A stretch of 64,000 bases of DNA from Euwallacea fornicatus (GCF_040115645.1 NC_089571.1:1302001-1366000); one strand, 5' to 3'. Shown: positions 1 through 11,530, counted from the stretch's first letter. Notes: generated from the letters alone by a model not told the origin. Made by a program: numbers and translations.

Positions 1-1752
1 TATTTTTTCTGCCCGTCAAAGGTCAATTATGTCAATATTGTGACAGACGTCAACTTGCATAGAGAGTCTTGAGTGACGTCACGTCGAATGAGTCGAGCGT
101 TTTACCTCATCTTGCTGACAAAGTTGTTTTCTTAAATAGATCGCCTTGCTTGTTTCTGCATAATTCGTTTTGGCTAAAAATTTCAAGGATAATTTTCTAA
201 CAGTATACTTTATATGATACTCAAGGGTTTTCAAAATATTGGTATACGAATTAAGGAATTTTTTGGCAATTTGAGAAGTCAGAACTTGAAAACGGTTTAA
301 GTTACGGCGAAATGGTTTTTATGTTCATGTTTTGAGTTTTTAAGGCAAATCTCAATATTTGATTTGACAAATGTCAAATGTATTGACAGATGTCAAACAA
401 TGAAAGTTACGTCATCAGATGCATTATTAAAAGTTAAGTCCGACATTTACCTGCTATTTAAACCGTTTCTACCTTTGAAATAGGAAAAAATGTCATATTT
501 TAATCGACGATATCTCGAAAACTGTTGAAAATCAGAATTAGGCATGCTGTAGAAGATATGTTTAAGAATTTGAGGCAGATCCATAAATGCAAAAATGTTC
601 TGGTATGTTCCAGTTAAGGAAATATAAGTTTGAATCTTCATAGTTTTTGTGTGGTTCATTCAAGGCAAATGCGTCACAGTTGTGAAATCTTGTTTGAATC
701 GATTTTAGTGATTTCTGACGTACTTTTAGTTGCAGTCTCGGCCATCTAACACAAAACAACCTTGTTTTTAGCCACTCATTAGGTATAATCCAAGTGACAC
801 CTCATTTATTGTAGCCATTTATGATTTAGAGTTAGAAAAATACAATTTTGCGTTAAATCTGGAAAATTAGCTGGTTTTCGAAAAATGTACATATTAAAGA
901 GTGTCTGAAAAAAGTAAAAACTGTTTGCGTGTATGGCAAAAACGTCGTGAGACGTTACTAAAAATTCTAAAACTTTGAACTTTTATTTATTCCAGAACAA
1001 TTTTTTTTTTTTTTTTCAATTTCGAGTAGTGGACGGGCCTGAGTGAAAACACGCAAGTTCGGCCACCCTGTAGATACGCGGGCCCGCTTTGGTAACGAAG
1101 CGGTCGTGGATCGTGCAAATTGTAAAATCATATATGCGAATTGCATCTTGAAGTACTGGTACGTCACCAAGTGGTACATCCTCTAAACCTTATCTAGCAC
1201 ACATAGCTACCGAATCAGAAAGGTGGTAGAGCTCAGCATTTCATGGACAACGCTAATATGCATTAGTGCTGTTAAATGTGCTCTTCGTGGTTAAGGAAGT
1301 ATATTTCAGGGATGTTTAAGTGAAATTGCACAAAAACCTTTGTTCAAGGGAAACTGTGACTTAACTGTTTAGTCAACAAGCTCTTTTTCATTTTCGAATA
1401 AATAGAGAGATAATAATACCTCTATGTTTCTCTGTTTCACGTTGTAATTTTGGAAATTCTAATACATGCCAAAAGTGCTCTCCTTATGCACTCTCTCAAC
1501 CTATGACTGATATGACTGTTCGGCTCCATAGGATAAGAATAAAATCAATTGAAAAATGTGAAATCTTGTTAGTTTCATGGAATCTACATGAACTCTTAAA
1601 TAGCCCTGAAAATACATTAGGTATTATAAACCTGAAATTGTAGAATTGCGTAAACCAAGTGTATGTAGTCAAACTGATTCTTATCTGTGATATCGATTTA
1701 ACAATGAGAGACTTTTACCTTTTTTTCTAATGCGATTAACGCTTCCACCAAA
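1..1752. other. Probable intronic or intergenic DNA, no gene recognised
   Basis: No exon or conserved protein is visible. The short open frames here do not resemble known families and lack partners with compatible splice sites. A CACCCTGTAG motif near 1067-1077, beside a poly-T run, looks like the end of a degraded inverted-repeat element. Because the exon at 5195 starts in mid-codon, this stretch may be intron of the gene ending at 8425, but that is inference. Confidence 0.4.
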
Positions 1753-2259
1753 TATACAGGACTGGGCGAAAAGACATAGACACGTGAATTGATTTTGATC
1801 TGCATGAATTTTTTGGCCAAACTTAGCTGCGACCCTTCCCAACTTCTTTTAACGCCAACAGATGTGTGTGGTGTGTGGACTCTATGAAAGGGTCGTGAAA
1901 AATTGAAGCTTGCCGTATCCTTTTTCTCTTCCAGTTACGTGGTGATTAGAGAATAAAAACTCTTCTAAAAACGGAAAAATTGCGACCACATTCTTAGTTT
2001 TAACTACAGTTCATTTAACGGAGCAGACGCCGAAAATGTCCTCCCCTTGGCGTGCAGCCGGGCTTAAATTTATGACATACCATTCTGAAACACCCTGTAC
2101 GCTGCAGCGTATCGAAGAGCTGGTATTGTTGGTATGTGGAGATGGAATGCGAAGTCAATATAATCCAAAATCAATCCGCGTGCTTAAGCGTTTTTTTTTT
2201 TTAATTTAGTCGTTGAAAAGGCGTTAATTCTATTCCGGTTTTTCGCTCAGCCCTGTATA
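1753..2259. mobile_element. Short inverted-repeat element (MITE-like), about 0.5 kb
   Basis: The left end reads TATACAGGACTGGGCGAAAA. The reverse complement of the right end reads TATACAGGGCTGAGCGAAAA. The match continues patchily inward, with GTGAATTGATTTTGAT on the left against GCGGATTGATTTTGGAT on the right. The arms are imperfect and there is no coding capacity, so this is a non-autonomous DNA element, probably old. Confidence 0.6.
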
Positions 2260-3102
2260 CTCCGTAAGGTCAAGGAATAAGATAAACACCAAGTTAAAGT
2301 TACTAAGTAAATTGAATTAAGTTTAAAAAATGACATAATGAAGCAGGGAGTAATACAAATATGTGTTATTCTGAGTTCTAGACCTTAGCTCGCAGAGTTG
2401 GGCAATTTAGCGAGTCGAAGGAAAAAACGGATTTTAGTCTCATAAATATTTCTAAAATCGGAAGATAAGCGAAACTTCGCAACGCACTATACAGGAAAAA
2501 ATCTCTACCGGCCCTAGAAACCAAATTAGTATTTGGCATTTGTTAAAAAAATCTTTGGTGAACCACTTACCTCCAGATAAGACTCGGTTCGGCTAATGTA
2601 GCTGATCATGTTAGCAATGCTATGAGTGTGAAGAAACAAAATTCCATAGTTTCATTCGATAAGTTTTCTATATAAAATAACAATTTTTAACTAAAGACAG
2701 AATAAGACCTTTTGATGGAAATGTACAGAGCGTCTCGTGTCCGACGCTCCTGTACCTATTCGATGGAAATGGATAATAATATGGAAAATGACACTATCAG
2801 TCTTTAATGGGGTTGAATCACTTCAATTTGGACCTGGGTTTATGTCTAGATTTCTGTCAGAGTAACGAGTTATGAGGTCACCAATTATATTCTTCTCAGA
2901 AACATACACGAATTGTGACAAAATTATATCAAACCTATTTTTTCACGCTTTTTTCTAAGAAATTTTTCCTCATGTATTATCATTTAAAAGTTATAAGCAA
3001 AACTGTCTTTTTAATTATCGAAAAATGTTTTATTTGCAACAAAGACAAAACAAATAAAAATCAATTAGTTGTTATAAAATAAATAAAAAAAATAATAATA
3101 AT
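2260..3102. other. Non-coding AT-rich stretch
   Basis: I see no exon, RNA gene or clear repeat pair here. It separates a MITE-like element from a transposase remnant and is probably intron or transposon-derived spacer. Confidence 0.4.
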
Positions 3103-3516
3103 TTAATTAAACATGTTTTCGATACGACTTCCCCCTCCTGCAAGGCCTTGAAGCCCGCGTCTAACTTTCTTTTTAGAAGCTTTTCTTACTATTTCTTGCT
3201 TCAACTCATTGCAAGCAGTTCTTATTTTCCCTTTTAAGGGTCCTGAATTTCTTGAAGAACTTTCATGAACTTTATTGTCAAAAAATCCCCGCAAGAAAAA
3301 GTCAACGGGGGTCAAATCGGGGGATTTTCGTGGTCGCTTCGCAAGCCCGTCAACGCCAGACCAGTCTTGTCCGAACGTGTTATTTAGATATTGTTGCACA
3401 ATGCGAGGTCTAACAAAGTGCCTATAGGAATAAGTCAAGACTGGTCTCGTATTCCTGAATATATTATTGCGATAATTTCTAAGATATTTTTGTTTATAAC
3501 TTTTATACGATAACAC
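3103..3516 (-). pseudogene. Tc1/mariner-superfamily transposase C-terminal remnant
   Basis: On the minus strand a 137-codon frame contains HFVRPRIVQQYLNNTFGQ, then RPRKSPDLTPVDFFLRGF, then NKVHESS and a basic C-terminal stretch. The order resembles the last third of a DDE/D transposase: the end of the QQDGAPxHF box, the variable linker, the PRSPDLTPLDFFLWG box that carries the last acidic residue, and the C-terminal helices. The usual W before the D/PDLTP box is replaced by R-P-R, and the N-terminal DNA-binding domain and first catalytic Asp are absent. It is a dead fragment. Its sequence differs from the other transposase remnants in this window, so it is a separate lineage. Confidence 0.7.
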
Positions 3517-4030
3517 ATCAGAAAATTCTTAAATAAAAAAGGTGCGAAACAACATTACATTATTTCCAAATACAATGGAAAAAGAAAAAAAAATTTAATT
3601 CGCCTCAGACATATAGAACATATTTACAACAATGAAAAGTACCTACCCGTCACACTTTGGCTGTATATACGGGGGCTTGTTAAAATGTTCCGCATATTTC
3701 ATCATATTTTAGTTAAAATATAGCTGCAAATAAGTTAGTGCACATACAACGGTTGAAAGTGTTCTTTGTCCGAAGAGAACTTTCCACCTGGACGTGTGAC
3801 TTTCACGCCATTTTGTCATCATCATAAAGCTGTAGGTGTTTCCCCGTTGGATAAATATGCAACTTCAAAATGTGCACTTTTAATTTAATTTAAATATTAA
3901 TTCTGACTTCGGACGTAGAATAACGAAAGGTTAAGTCCAGCGCAATGCTTTTAAAGTGACCCCTAAAAAAGCCATCTTTAACGCTCGTTTCGTCAATTGC
4001 TCAACACAAATGTCCAGGGCGTGTCGATTT

Positions 4031-4976
4031 GAAAACGAATCACCCTCGATAATTTGGCCATTGCAGAAAGTATATAAATATGCAAAAAAACGTCGATTTT
4101 ATTTTCAAGGAGGACGCTCTTTAAGTCGGTTTTTTATTAAATTGCATGTTCTCACTAACGGGGGTGGAAACCACCACTAAAACCTCTAAGGGGAAGGGGG
4201 GTTGAGTTATATCTCATTTGAAGGGTCTTCCAATTACCTTTCCGAGCGGAAATCTTGAGTTTTTAGTTAAATTGTAATTCATTATTGTAAACACTTTTTC
4301 GCGATTTAAAGGCCAGTGATAACGTTTCACGAGAAGATCTTTTTCATTTTCAACAAGACGTAGCTCCACCACACGATTTTCTTACTGCGACACTGTGGTC
4401 GCACGGTAAATTTCGTAGCAAACCGAGAGGATCAGTTGCGTGGCCGCCGCGAACGCCCGATTTAACACCTCTGGATCATTTTCTCGGTGGAAATATTAAC
4501 TCTGTTGCTTACAAAACCCAGACTCAATAATGACACCTGCGCGTGCGGAAGTTCAAGCAGAAGTTTTTGTAAATGTTGGAGTGGAGTTTGAAAACAACTT
4601 TTATTACTTTTTAGAAAATAATGTACAGCATTCTGAACACTTAAAACATTGATAGACAAGTTTGCTACGATACAGTTGCTACGCAGGCTTCTTTACAGTA
4701 CAGATCAGTACTCAATGAGAAAAAACAAGTACGTTTAGAAAGGTAATTCAAAGACCTTCCAAATGAGGTATACCTCAACCCCCAATCCTATTTGAGTTTT
4801 TGGTGGTTTTTTCCACCCCCGCTGGAGCATGCCTGCAATTCAATAGAAAACAGACTTTTGAAAAGTGGCGAACTGTCTTGAATACTGGACCGTCTCATTT
4901 GAAAATAAAATCGATGTGTTTTTGCATTAGTACATGTTCTCTATAAAGACCAAATCACCGAGAGCGGTTCGTTTCC
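4031..4976. mobile_element. DNA transposon remnant with long (~200-bp) inverted arms
   Basis: The left arm (about 4031-4265) and right arm (about 4740-4976) are inverted copies. On the left it reads GAAAACGAATCACCCTCG, then CGATTTTATTTTCAAGGAG, then GGGGGTGGAAACCACCA, then CTCATTTGAAGGGTCTTCCA. The reverse complement of the right arm gives GGAAACGAACCGCTCTCG, CGATTTTATTTTCAAATGAG, GGGGGTGGAAAAAACCACCA and CTCATTTGGAAGGTCTTTGA in the same order. The roughly 470-bp core contains a transposase fragment (4339-4530). The whole looks like an internally deleted, inactive cut-and-paste element. Confidence 0.75.
4339..4530 (+). pseudogene. Tc1/mariner-superfamily transposase fragment
   Basis: The frame reads FHFQQDVAPPHDFLTA, then 20-odd variable residues, then AWPPRTPDLTPLDHFLGG, and ends at a TAA at 4528-4530. 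QQDxAPPH carries the second catalytic Asp, and PDLTPLDHF carries the third acidic residue (Asp). Both are intact, but only 64 codons survive, so it is not functional. It sits between the inverted arms of the 4031-4976 element and is probably the residue of that element's own transposase. Confidence 0.75.
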
Positions 4977-5194
4977 AGATTAGCAGGCTGCATAATTGTA
5001 CCATTCGTGTAGATATCGTTCACAGTTGGAACGTTGAACTCAGCGAAAAGTATGGGAGATCAGAGGTTTAAAGCATAGCACTGTCCTTCTTTTTGAATAA
5101 TACCTGTAGATATACCTAGAGAAATTTGCTGCCAATGCTTGAATAGCATGAATTAGTAAAATAGTTTGATAATTGATATTCGTTTTGCACCCAG

Positions 5195-8100
5195 GTGAAA
5201 CGTCAACAACGCCCTTGAGCCCTTCCAGTCCTGGAGAGGATGATGATCATCACAAGTCTCGGTTACAACGTATGATGCCGCAAAGCAGGAAGACGTTTCG
5301 ACTGCGCAGTAAAAGTCGAAATAAGAGATCCTCAGAGGTATTGTTGCAATGTACTATCGGCCGCAAATCACGCTAAGGTTCAAAATCGCTTCACATCATC
5401 CACAACAGAAACGTTGTGTCGAACAAATAAAATTAAAATTTTACCTCTAATACCAAATTTGCCAAAATGCTTTCAGCCTGAAAAAACATTTTCAGGCTGA
5501 AAACCCCCTTTCGCCCTGCACGGCTCTTGTCCGAACACGACCTCTCTCCCTGTCAACCTGGAACATGACGTCCACCGCAATACGGCCCGTGGTCACGTCG
5601 ATCTGGAAGCATCGCAATCCCAAATATCATTGCTATAAATTAATGTCTAAAAATTCTGCAAAAGTATCACAAAGACGTAGCATTTTGTCCTTCGAATTCT
5701 TCCGAATATAACATGTTCATCGAAAATTCTAAATAATTTTAGTCCCGTATATGTACATTCCTGTATTCTCTGTCAGGAAAGAGCACTCACGCACGGGCAT
5801 GTAGAATTTTTGAGAGGATTGAAAAGTGCACAAGTTTTGATTTGCAGTTCTTTTTTGGTTTTTACCTCTAGCAGCCACTCTAGAAGCTGAAAAATATGTG
5901 AAATCAATCCCCCATGATCAATTTAGTTAATATTTTTAATTTAAACTTTCTAGTGAACGATGAACAGTTCGTGCGCAACAATGAACAGTTCATGCGCAAC
6001 AATGAATAGTTCGTGCGCAACAATGAACAGTTCGTGCGCAACAATGAACAGTTCGTGCGCAACAATGAACAGTTCGTGCGCAACGATGAATAGTTCGTGT
6101 GCAATGATGAATAGTTCATGCGCAACGATGAACAATTCGTGCGCAACGATGAACAATTCCTGCGCAACGATGAACAGTTCGTGCGTTGCTCATCCGGTTC
6201 ATATTTTTTATCGTTGCTACCCGCCTAAGTGTAATTTAATTTGACACTATACTGATTTTATATTTTAGCTGGCCCACCTGAAACTGGAATCCGAACAAAC
6301 GTCTCCCCCAGGATCTCACGTTATGTCGCCCCCAGCACAACAGCCTACGTCGGCCCAAGTGTTCAGTAGCAGCCTACAAACTGAATCTAACACTCCTTAT
6401 TCACCATTGCCGAATGAGTCACCGAAATCTCCTACAGCTCCTCCATTATCTCCACAGGTTCCAACATCGCATGTTCCTCTCATTGGCCAATTCAGCAATC
6501 AATCCACGACTTCAACGGACAGCCAAAAGGTTTGCTTCTTCGTATGCCTTATTGCATTAGCTGAGCTATAACTTTGATACGACATTTTGTTATTAAATTT
6601 TAGTGGTCGAAGTTTGCAAACACTCTATTTTATAATCAGATATTACCATCGTGGTAACAATACAGTGTTTATTAACAATAACAATTGTTAGTAGCATGGA
6701 ACACTTTTGCGCTCAACGCCCTATTTGTATACCTAGTTCTTGCACGAGATTTTCAGTTGCATAACTATTTACCATATTAAACTACTATATTATACAGAGT
6801 GGTCCTCCGGTTCCTACCGGACATCTACTTCCAGTATAGCCGGAAGTGCCGCCATCTTGAAAATCTTATTAACGCGTGTCCCCCAACGACTTGGCATTTT
6901 CATATTTTTCCAAACTATGGTTTTCCCGCAATCGATCGAGGGACTTCCCTGAGGACCACCCTGTATGCTAACCAATTATCCACGGCCACTGACATCATTT
7001 GTTAGAACTTTGAAGCAAAAAGAGAAATGAGACACAAATCTGTGGCGGCGAACTCGGAATAGTCGTTACGTTCGCTGACGTCGCCAGGGCATGAAGCATC
7101 TTTGGCACCGAAATAGCACCAAAAGGACACTAATAAAATTAGTTTGCTATATCCAGTTTTTCTGGAAAATATTGCCATCAACCAATAGTTGGTATCACGT
7201 GGTACGTAATGAAAGCTTAACATTTTCATTTAGTTGGGACTTCAAGGTCAGTGTGGAGCTTTCTCTGCATTGGACCCCCACAGATTACGCATAGCCACTA
7301 GAGGAAAGAGTGCCGAGGGATCGTGGGATGAAGATTCAGCAATTTCGCAAACATCTAGTACCTCAGGCTATCGAGAGTCTTATCCAGTGATGCATTTGAA
7401 AGATCCCTTGGAAACTAGCCCCAAAATATTCCCGCCCTTGGCATCACCGGATTTGCATTCTTTGCCGTCGACAAGCAGTGCTGCGACGAATAATTTCCTG
7501 CATTTGGACAACAGGTTAGTTCAGGTTAATCCGCTTGACTAGCCGCTTAGAAGTACTAGATGGTGGAATCTTCCATTGGGAGCTAAATCACTAGCTGTTC
7601 AACTATTCTGTCCATATTAAAATTATTTTAATATGATATTTTTAGAATTTATTTGCTGTTTTCATAATATTATCTCTCAGATTACTTTGGACTTTTTTCT
7701 TCAGTGTTAACAAGGCATTTTGTTACAGTTAACAAAAACATTGTTACAATTCCATTGCTTTCAAGTGAGAATTTAGTAACAATATTAGCATAAAATTGAA
7801 AACTGTCATTATTTAAATAAATAATTTGATGAGTAATGATAATATATCAGGCACTGCCGCTAGTAAAGGACTTGCTTTAACGCCCATGAGACGAACCTCA
7901 TCGGTCATTGTGGTTTTGACTAGTCTGTTCTATTCCCAGCTAGTCACAAGATTTTCGCATCAATGGTTTTGACTGTACGCAGCTTTAATCATTCTATGAT
8001 ATCTAACATACAGGTTGTCTCAGCTTTAATCCATAGAACTTTCATAGCGTATAGAACGTCCGAGAATGACATCGGCTTGCTACATAAACCAACGTTCAAT

Positions 8101-8425
8101 GACGCAATATCGCCTTGAAATGGAGTTACTGTGACACCCTGTATATAATCATATAACATTATTAGATTAACGATGGCCCGCGATAGTTAAACCGCAAGTG
8201 GTGTTCTGGTTTAAACACAATAATCAATGAGATTTGACATAGAGCAGCTTTGTTTATAATTATCGACATCCAACATCTGAATTCTTTTGTAGTTCTCCTG
8301 AATGTTCCCTGAACGATAATGGAGAGAAAACAGCGCTATTAGACAAGGAAGATCAGTCTTCCTCCAAGGATTCATTACTAATGATGTTCGACCAGGACGC
8401 GCAAGATGAAACTACTTTAATCTAA
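5195..8425 (+). CDS. C-terminal exons of an unrecognised gene with a Ser/Pro-rich tail
   Basis: Four exons join with coherent phases: 5195-5337, 6269-6529, 7234-7514 and 8293-8425 (stop TAA at 8423-8425). Each is bounded by AG and GT. Exon 1 here starts in mid-codon, so the gene begins upstream, outside the window or unseen. The 272 or so residues visible are hydrophilic and look disordered. There is an acidic-His patch (GEDDDHHK), then a basic patch (RKTFRLRSKSRNKR), a Pro/Ser/Thr run (TPYSPLPNESPKSPTAPPLS), then GSWDEDSAISQTSSTSGYRE, and an end of MMFDQDAQDETTLI. The final TLI fits a class I PDZ ligand (Ser/Thr-x-hydrophobic). No catalytic or membrane domain lies in this part. Such tails occur on membrane or channel-associated proteins. 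UNC80, a very large subunit of the NALCN channel complex, comes to mind, but I cannot align it from memory and do not claim it. A polyadenylation signal AATAAA lies at 8471-8476. Confidence 0.7.
5956..6186. repeat. 21-bp minisatellite, 11 tandem units
   Basis: The unit is close to AACAATGAACAGTTCGTGCGC, repeated 11 times with a few substitutions (AAC/AAT, CAG/TAG, GTG/ATG). Because 21 is a multiple of three and stops are rare, it stays open in several frames. On the plus strand it would read MNSSCAT repeats and on the minus strand LFIVAHE repeats. It lies in an intron, ending 82 bp before the exon at 6269, so I treat it as non-coding tandem repeat rather than a gene. Confidence 0.9.
6793..6965. 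mobile_element. Small MITE-like element in an intron
   Basis: The left end TACAGAGTGGTCCTC and the right end GAGGACCACCCTGTA are reverse complements apart from one base. The 173-bp body is non-coding. It sits in the intron between exons 6269-6529 and 7234-7514. A near-palindromic segment (TCCGGTTCCTACCGGA) follows the left end. Confidence 0.7.
7515..8292. other. Last intron of the upstream gene
   Basis: This 778-bp intron separates the last two exons of the gene ending at 8425. It contains GTGACACCCTGTATATAA near 8131-8148, which resembles the end of an inverted-repeat element (possible partner ACAGGTTGTCTCAGC near 8011). I could not define a full element. Nothing else is recognised. Confidence 0.4.
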
Positions 8426-8855
8426 AATGTGGCCTTCAGACAGAAAATTCTATTGAGTTATACCGAGACAAATAAAATAAATAGCTGGCAGCACTTTCTG
8501 GCACAGGTATAGGTTTTTTTTGACCCATTACAACACGAGCCCTAAGGACTACATAAGGGCACAGCGCAAATCTGATTCATATTTAAATATTTTTGAGGTT
8601 GTTAATCTTGAAAACACGATTTAATTTGTAATGTGCAATGAGACATTGAGTTGCAATAAATTTTAACAATCAATAACAGAAAATTAAGAATAAATTTTAA
8701 CATTTTCACAAATTTTCGAAAACTCGGTGAAATTCTCTGGCAACGAAATGACGGGACAGCGCAACTTACACGGAAAGAAGAACTGTCATCGACGCGCCGA
8801 TGCGTGCTGCAGTTAATTTTTCAATTTTGAAGCTGATCAACGTTTAATGCTCGAA

Positions 8856-10306
8856 ATGGTACGGGGTGTTCCAATAAATATAAAAATTCGCGAATTGGTA
8901 CTAAAACTCCATCGCCTTAAGAAATCGGGGCGTGAAAAATCAAGGGAACTCAATATACCGAAAAATACTGTAGTATAGGAATTCAATGCGATATAAAATT
9001 CCAATACTATTGTAGAAGTGTGCGTTTACTAACTAAAATTGAAGGACAAAGGAAGGAAGAGCAAGCGGACCGAGGCCTGTCTCATCTCAGTTCGTTTTTT
9101 TGAGACTGCCCGGGTCAGCCTCTTCCTTTTACCAACTGACTTAACTGCTACCTGGGTTTCTGAGTTTATCACTCCCGCTTGGTCACCTCTGGGTACCCAG
9201 TGCCCAGTGGATCGCCACCCTAATTGTCTTATCGTAATGTCTTCAAGGATGGGGACGCGGCGTTGTAAAATGGAAAGAACAGATACATCAAGTCAAGAAA
9301 AGCGTCGATGGTCAACTAAATTATGACCTGGTTTTGCAACCCTACAGTAGAGTGTATAATATCATTAAACACTACGGTGAAACCGGAAAGATACTACAAG
9401 AAAAGGGTGAAAGTTCGGGACGACCAAAATTTGTGTCCAATAGGGAGAGGAGAACATTAGTAAAGTTGTGTAAAAAAGGACGTAGAAATGCTTTAAGGCA
9501 AGTGAGGGCGCACTGGAGTGAAGAAACTGGATTAAGTTTCTCACGGGAGCGCTGGCGCAAGCGAATGCTTAAATCAGGGCTGAATTTGAAGTAAAAATGA
9601 TTCGAAAGTGTATTTTCATTTCTTTTTCATGCAGGTAAAGGAAAACCCACTTTTAACAGCAAGACAAAAAGGAAATACGCTCATATGGGCAAAATCAAAG
9701 TTGTCCTGGACAGTACAAGATCGGTCCAATGTCATTTTTAGCGACGAATCTAAATTTAATGTCTGCGATGGCGTTTATCGTAAACGAGTCATTCGCAGTA
9801 AAGATGAAGCATATTCCACAAGGACTGACTAAAAAAAACTGTCGAATTTCCCAATGGGGTCACGATTTGGGGTTGCGTGGCAGCCTCAGGGTTGGGATGT
9901 TTTCAATTTATTAATGGGGCAGTTACCGCCACGAAGTACCAAGATATAGTTGAAACAAGCTTGCTGCCAAGTACCGAAAAATTAAATATGAACGAAGATT
10001 TTATATTCCAGCAGAAGGGAGCGGCATGCCATACTGCAAAAACCACTAAAAAGTGGTTTAGCAACCGTCAACTTAAAGTTCTTTCCTGGCCGTCTAGCAG
10101 TCCAGACCTAAATGTCATAGAATCAGTGTGGCATAAAATGAGGCGCGCGCTGCGGAATGATCCTCAAAGATATCTGCCAGAATTGAAGTCGAAAATCGAC
10201 CAAATTTGAAATGAATTTACTTCAAGTTACTGTAACCAGTTAATCGAATCAATCCCAAAAAGAATTCAAGCTGTGATTAAAGCAGAGGGCGATGTTACTC
10301 CAAATT
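8856..10306 (+). pseudogene. Broken Tc1-like transposase (DDE)
   Basis: A start at 8856 opens the N-terminal helix-turn-helix: IRELVLKLHRLKKSGREKS, then ELNIPKNTV, then a stop at 8976-8978. About 0.36 kb of unrelated sequence follows. The frame resumes near 9350 with VYNIIKHYGETGKI, then GRPKFVSNRERR (the GRP linker between the two DNA-binding helices) and RAHWSEETGLSFSRERWRKRM. A stop near 9594 follows LNLK. The catalytic part resumes at about 9638 with ENPLLTARQKGN and VIFSDESKFNVC, which carries the first Asp of the core. After a frameshift near 9830 come QQKGAACHTAKTT, where the second catalytic Asp of QQDNAPxH is Lys, and SWPSSSPDLNVIESVW with the final Glu intact. There are further stops near 10207 and 10306. 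It is a clear pseudogene. Confidence 0.85.
8979..9345. other. Insertion inside the Tc1-like element
   Basis: This segment interrupts the transposase between NTV and VYNIIKHYG, two parts that are adjacent in the family. It is more GC-rich than its surroundings and has no similarity to the transposase. A GTA triplet occurs at both junctions, a possible short target duplication. It might be a SINE-like or other non-autonomous insert, but I do not recognise it. Confidence 0.5.
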
Positions 10307-10547
10307 AAAATCGAACTTTTCTAGCTGCCCCATTATACAGTTGCCAAAGGAAATTATCATTTTTTCTGAAAATTCATGAAAATATTAAAATTATTGCGAT
10401 TTTTGTGCCGTTTCATATTAAAAATTATTATTATTATATGTTATTTAATTATACTGTTTCAGTTTGGTCGGCATTAGATAATTAATGACTCCTGAAATAT
10501 CTAAAAAATTATAAAATTTGCTGTCCCACTATATAGTTGTTAGGGCC

Positions 10548-11530
10548 GTAGTAGCTATGACGCGTTATTGCTGTTATAGATAAGTAAGTACTTGCGTGTA
10601 AAAGTAGAAACGTGTTGTACTTTAGCACAAACAGTTCTTACAAATTTTTAAATAACGTTTCACCATTGGTACTGGTATAAGAATAATAAGTATTGTTAAT
10701 ATACGTATTTATTAAAACAAGAAAAGTGTTTTAATAGGTACACCCTAAATATTTCCCTTTGCTAGGAGCACCACCCTATTGACAACTTTAAGTCAATACT
10801 TTCCCTATTCAGAATGCTATTCAGGTTATGAAATGATATTGAGTTAAATTAATAAAAATGATGTTTTAAGGGGTTAGTTCAGGTCGAAGATGACAATTTG
10901 GTTTACGAAAATGGACAGTATTAAATTCCACTTATTTCAATAATGGCAGAATTTGTTGTTCTAAGTGTGGAGAGGGAGATTGCTTAGTTGGGCGGGTTAG
11001 GAACTGTGATTTTAATCATTGACACTGTTCCAAGACAAAGAAAAAAAAAGCAAAATTACTTCGATTATCCCTTAAGTACTAAAACCGAGGAGCTCCAACC
11101 AGTGGCGCACCATCATCAAGAGCCCTTACGAGCTATGTCCGCGCCGGGTGCCATAAATCGCGGCCATCTGGCGCATACCTTACGAGTTGCTTTTCTGCGC
11201 ATATTGCAGGCGCACCGAACTGCAGATCGTGACAATAGCTCCACCGAGAAAGCTTTCTTTGACTAGTAACATATTTCCCAGCCATAAACAATCCTTGGAT
11301 ATGGCCTGATGGGTACCGTGGTCTGGCACCCAGAAGGTATTCTTACAATAGGTGTCAAGGTCCATGGGCGTGACTTACGGGATAAAGGAGCAAGTAAATT
11401 AACAAAATAAACTAAATCAAAAACCAATGACCTAAAGTCCCTAACAAATGAGGAGTTGTTTTTTTGTTGGGGGTTTGAAAACAAAAAGAAGCCCTGGTCT
11501 TTACGTTGAGAATAAATTTTGGAAAATATT
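10548..11530. other. Non-coding spacer between transposon remnants
   Basis: No gene is supported. A 92-codon open frame at 10988-11266 has no recognisable domain, and a basic run in it (RQRKKK) is not diagnostic. I regard the stretch as transposon-derived spacer. Confidence 0.35.

Larger units (their letters stand above)
8538..10547 (+). mobile_element. Degenerate Tc1-like DNA transposon with nested insertion
   Basis: The terminal inverted repeats are about 70 bp. The left reads GAGCCCTAAGGACTACATA, then GGGCACAGCGCAAAT, then ATTTTTGAGGTTGTTAAT. The reverse complement of the right end reads GGCCCTAACAACTATATA, then GGGACAGCAAAT, then ATATTTCAGGAGTCATTAAT. Between them is a broken Tc1-type transposase (8856-10306). 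The element fills much of the gap between two convergent genes. Decay by stop, frameshift, insertion and loss of a catalytic Asp means it cannot move on its own. Confidence 0.8.

Noticed and set aside
5960..6244. Open frame of Met-Asn-Ser-Ser-Cys-Ala-Thr repeats.
   Set aside because: It is the minisatellite read through. The same array is open on the opposite strand too, and it lies in an intron of a coherent gene model.
9039..9326. 95-codon plus-strand frame, charged at both ends.
   Set aside because: It falls wholly in the insert that interrupts the Tc1 transposase and resembles no protein family I know.
10988..11266. 92-codon plus-strand frame with a basic run.
   Set aside because: No recognisable domain, no splice partner and location among transposon relics. 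Left as spacer.
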